8,844 nucleotides of DNA from an uncultured Actinomycetes bacterium (GTDB taxonomy: Bacteria > Actinomycetota > Acidimicrobiia > Acidimicrobiales > Acidimicrobilacustridaceae): the NCBI GenBank assembly GCA_945957335.1, contig CAMFLJ010000143.1, forward strand, positions 1-8,844. The letters are read 5' to 3'. A program made the position numbers and the translations under genes. Shown here piece after piece: positions 7,133 through 8,844 of this stretch. The notes under the pieces are model-generated. The model did no database searches, had not been told where the DNA came from, and saw only the letters and a program-made list of their open reading frames with translations. How positions within the stretch are numbered: the stretch's first letter is position 1; every line of letters starts with the position of its first letter.

Positions 7133-8362
7133 ATGTTGTTCGCGTCGTCGCCGTTCGACCCGTTCTTCAAGCTCTTCGCGTCGGTGCTCGCCTTCTTCTA
7201 CGCGATCACCAACAACTACGCGCTCGCCATCATCATGCTGACGCTGCTCGTGATGATCATCGTGACGCCGCTCACCCTCAAGGGCACGCGGTCGATGATG
7301 ATGATGCAGCAGCTCCAGCCGGAGATGAAGAAGATCCAGGCGCGGTACAAGGACGATCGGCAGAAGCTCAACGAGGAGCTGCTGAAGTTCTACAAGGAGA
7401 ACAACATCAACCCGCTGGGTGGATGTCTGCCGCTCCTCGTGCAGATGCCGGTGTTCCTGGTGCTCTACCAGGTGCTCCGTGGCCTCACCCGCCGGGTCAG
7501 CGACCTCGGCTCGGGCGCCGGCTGGATGGCCGGGCAGTTCCCCGGCGGCACGATCAGCAAGCCGCCCAGCCTCGTACGCGTGTTCGATCCGGCCTGGATC
7601 AGCCCGAGCACGAAGATGTACCAGAACCTCTCCGTCTCGACCTCGATGCAGGCGTTCGGGATGGACCTGGCCGAGAGTGCCAGCAAGGCCCTCCAGCAGG
7701 GCGTCCTGCACGCGTCGCCCTACCTGCTGCTGATCGTGATCGTGGCCATCACGGGCTTCCTGCAGCAGCGACAGATCCAGGGCCGCAACCCGAACGCCCA
7801 GGTCAACCCGCAGCAGCAGATGATCATGAAGATCATGCCGGTCTTCCTGCCGGTCATCTCCTTCGGTCTGCCGGCCGGCCTGGTGCTGTACTTCGCGGTG
7901 TCGAACATGTACCGCATCGGTCAGCAGGCGTTCATCTCCCACAGCATCTACGGCGGCAAGGCCAACGGGATGACGTGGAAGGACATGATCGGGCTGGGCA
8001 AGGGCCCGGCCACGACCAAGAGCAAGCCGGCCGCATCCAGCAAGGACAAGGCCAAGGGCAAGGCCATCCCGGCGTCCTCCAAGGAGCTCGCCAAGGGCCG
8101 TTCCCAGGCCAAGGCACCCGCCAAGGCCGGTGCATCGAAGGGCGGCCGTCCGGCGCCCGCGAAGACCAGCTCCCGCAGCAGCAAGGCAGGGCAGACCAGC
8201 TCGTCGAGGAAGGCGCCCACCAAGGCGACCTCCGACAGCTCCGCCGCCGAGGCCACCAGCCCGGCGCCGGCGAAGCCCTCGAGCGGCTCCACCGGATCCG
8301 GCACCAGTGCCGGCGGTGGCGGCTCGACCCTGCAGCCACGGGCGCGCAAGAAGAAGAGGTAG
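7133..8362 (+). CDS. yidC: Membrane protein insertase YidC (Oxa1 family)
   Basis: YidC inserts membrane proteins, alone or with SecYEG. The 409-residue product starts at ATG 7133, 3 nt after the yidD stop, with GGAAGG (7116-7121) 11 nt upstream. There is no lipoprotein signal and no large periplasmic domain as in E. coli. A hydrophobic N terminus (11-47) leads to the cytoplasmic hairpin MMMMQQLQPEMKKIQARYKD and NINPLGGCLP (91-100). Membrane segments follow at about 98-116, 195-212, 231-247 and 248-263, the last two in PVFLPVISFGLPAGLVLYF. The loop at 117-194 is probably extracytoplasmic. From about 290 to the end is a Lys/Ala/Ser/Pro-rich tail ending ARKKKR, likely cytoplasmic and possibly ribosome-binding. 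By alignment from memory with E. coli YidC, M41 occupies the place of the groove arginine (R366). Family assignment is secure. Confidence 0.95.
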   Translation: MLFASSPFDPFFKLFASVLAFFYAITNNYALAIIMLTLLVMIIVTPLTLKGTRSMMMMQQLQPEMKKIQARYKDDRQKLNEELLKFYKENNINPLGGCLPLLVQMPVFLVLYQVLRGLTRRVSDLGSGAGWMAGQFPGGTISKPPSLVRVFDPAWISPSTKMYQNLSVSTSMQAFGMDLAESASKALQQGVLHASPYLLLIVIVAITGFLQQRQIQGRNPNAQVNPQQQMIMKIMPVFLPVISFGLPAGLVLYFAVSNMYRIGQQAFISHSIYGGKANGMTWKDMIGLGKGPATTKSKPAASSKDKAKGKAIPASSKELAKGRSQAKAPAKAGASKGGRPAPAKTSSRSSKAGQTSSSRKAPTKATSDSSAAEATSPAPAKPSSGSTGSGTSAGGGGSTLQPRARKKKR

Positions 8363-8367
8363 CGCAC

Positions 8368-8844
8368 GTGGAGTGGGTGGAGATCACCGGCCGGACGGTC
8401 GAGGAGGCCAAGGAGGCCGCCCTCGATCAGCTCGGCGTCGACACCGAGGACGCCGAGTTCGAGGTCCTCGAGGAGCCGAAGGCGGGCCTGTTCGGACGTG
8501 TGCGGGGCCAGGCCCGCGTGCGCGCCCGCATCCGCCCGACCCGGCCGCGACCCAAGGTCGAGCGTCGTGACCGCCGCAAGCGGGGCAACGGCAACGGCAA
8601 CGGCGGGAGCAACGGCGGCGGCCGTGGCGCCAAGGCCGACGACAACGCGGCGGGCGACGACACGCTCGTCGAGCAGACCGAACCGGAGGGTCAGCCCTCC
8701 TCCACCGGGAAGCGCCCCCCTCGCCGCCGCAGCGGCTCCGGGACCCGTCCCACCGAGCAGGGAGATGCACCCGTGTCCGACACCGACGTCGATCTCGACG
8801 CCCACACCGCCATCATCACCGAGTTCCTCACCGGCCTCGGGGCC
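8368..8844 (+). CDS. jag: Jag/KhpB RNA-binding protein, 3' end cut by window edge
   Basis: This is the start of a Jag (KhpB, EloR) family protein, an RNA-binding protein with an N-terminal Jag_N domain followed by KH and R3H domains. In Firmicutes it is linked to cell elongation and sporulation; its role in Actinobacteria is less clear. The start is GTG at 8368, with AAGAGG (8354-8359) 8 nt upstream; the yidC stop is 5 nt before. A second GTG at 8377 is possible. The visible 159 residues contain the Jag_N domain: EITGRTVEEAKEAALDQLGV, EFEVLEEPKAGLFGRVRG (31-48) with the KAGLFG motif, then VRARIRP. A long low-complexity linker (about 58-145), rich in Arg, Gly, Asn and acidic residues, includes GNGNGN encoded by three GGCAAC repeats (8584-8601). 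The last residues, HTAIITEFLTGLG, look like the beginning of the KH domain. No KH or R3H core is inside the window. Confidence 0.9.
   Translation, partial: MEWVEITGRTVEEAKEAALDQLGVDTEDAEFEVLEEPKAGLFGRVRGQARVRARIRPTRPRPKVERRDRRKRGNGNGNGGSNGGGRGAKADDNAAGDDTLVEQTEPEGQPSSTGKRPPRRRSGSGTRPTEQGDAPVSDTDVDLDAHTAIITEFLTGLGA

Noticed and set aside
8584..8601. Three GGCAAC tandem repeats as a possible regulatory repeat
   Set aside because: They are in frame inside jag and simply encode Gly-Asn pairs of its linker.
7948..8805. 285-codon minus-strand open frame opposite yidC and jag
   Set aside because: It arises from the complement of low-complexity Lys/Ala and Arg/Gly codons; no promoter, binding site or domain supports it.

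Overview
The window is the replication-origin neighbourhood of a high-GC bacterial chromosome, most likely an actinobacterium. The gene order, a DciA gene between recF and gyrB, and a signal-peptide-free YidC with a long basic tail all fit Actinobacteria. The class Acidimicrobiia is my best guess from general protein character, but nothing here proves it. All genes look like ordinary vertically inherited core genes. I see no mobile element, CRISPR array, tRNA or rRNA.

Layout. Two gene sets diverge from a gap at about 6072-6354. On the minus strand, reading away from the gap, are dnaA (initiator), a 286-bp dnaA-dnaN gap with the features of oriC, dnaN (sliding clamp), recF (gap repair), dciA (helicase loader/operator) and gyrB (gyrase B, cut by the left edge of the window). 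On the plus strand are rpmH (ribosomal protein L34), rnpA (RNase P protein), yidD, yidC (membrane insertase) and jag/khpB (RNA-binding protein, cut by the right edge). The minus-strand set starts, loads, clamps and supports DNA replication. The plus-strand set covers ribosome and tRNA maturation, membrane-protein insertion and RNA binding.

The sequence itself was used to fix starts. GTG starts are inferred for gyrB, recF, dnaN, dnaA, rpmH and jag. Plus-strand genes are tightly packed: rnpA and yidD overlap as TGATG, yidD and yidC are 3 bp apart, and yidC and jag are 5 bp apart.

No strikingly new system is visible. The points most worth a second look are: (1) rnpA has no ATG, GTG or TTG start at the expected place, so it either starts at CTG inside the rpmH stop or starts upstream of rpmH and overlaps that whole gene, as known in Thermus; (2) a DnaA-trio-like TAG/TAA run lies between an AT-rich stretch and paired DnaA boxes in oriC; (3) the one perfect TTGTCCACA box I found is inside the dnaA coding sequence, and more boxes lie upstream of dnaA; (4) YidC has Met where the conserved groove arginine is expected; (5) a chain of hairpins occupies the gyrB leader.
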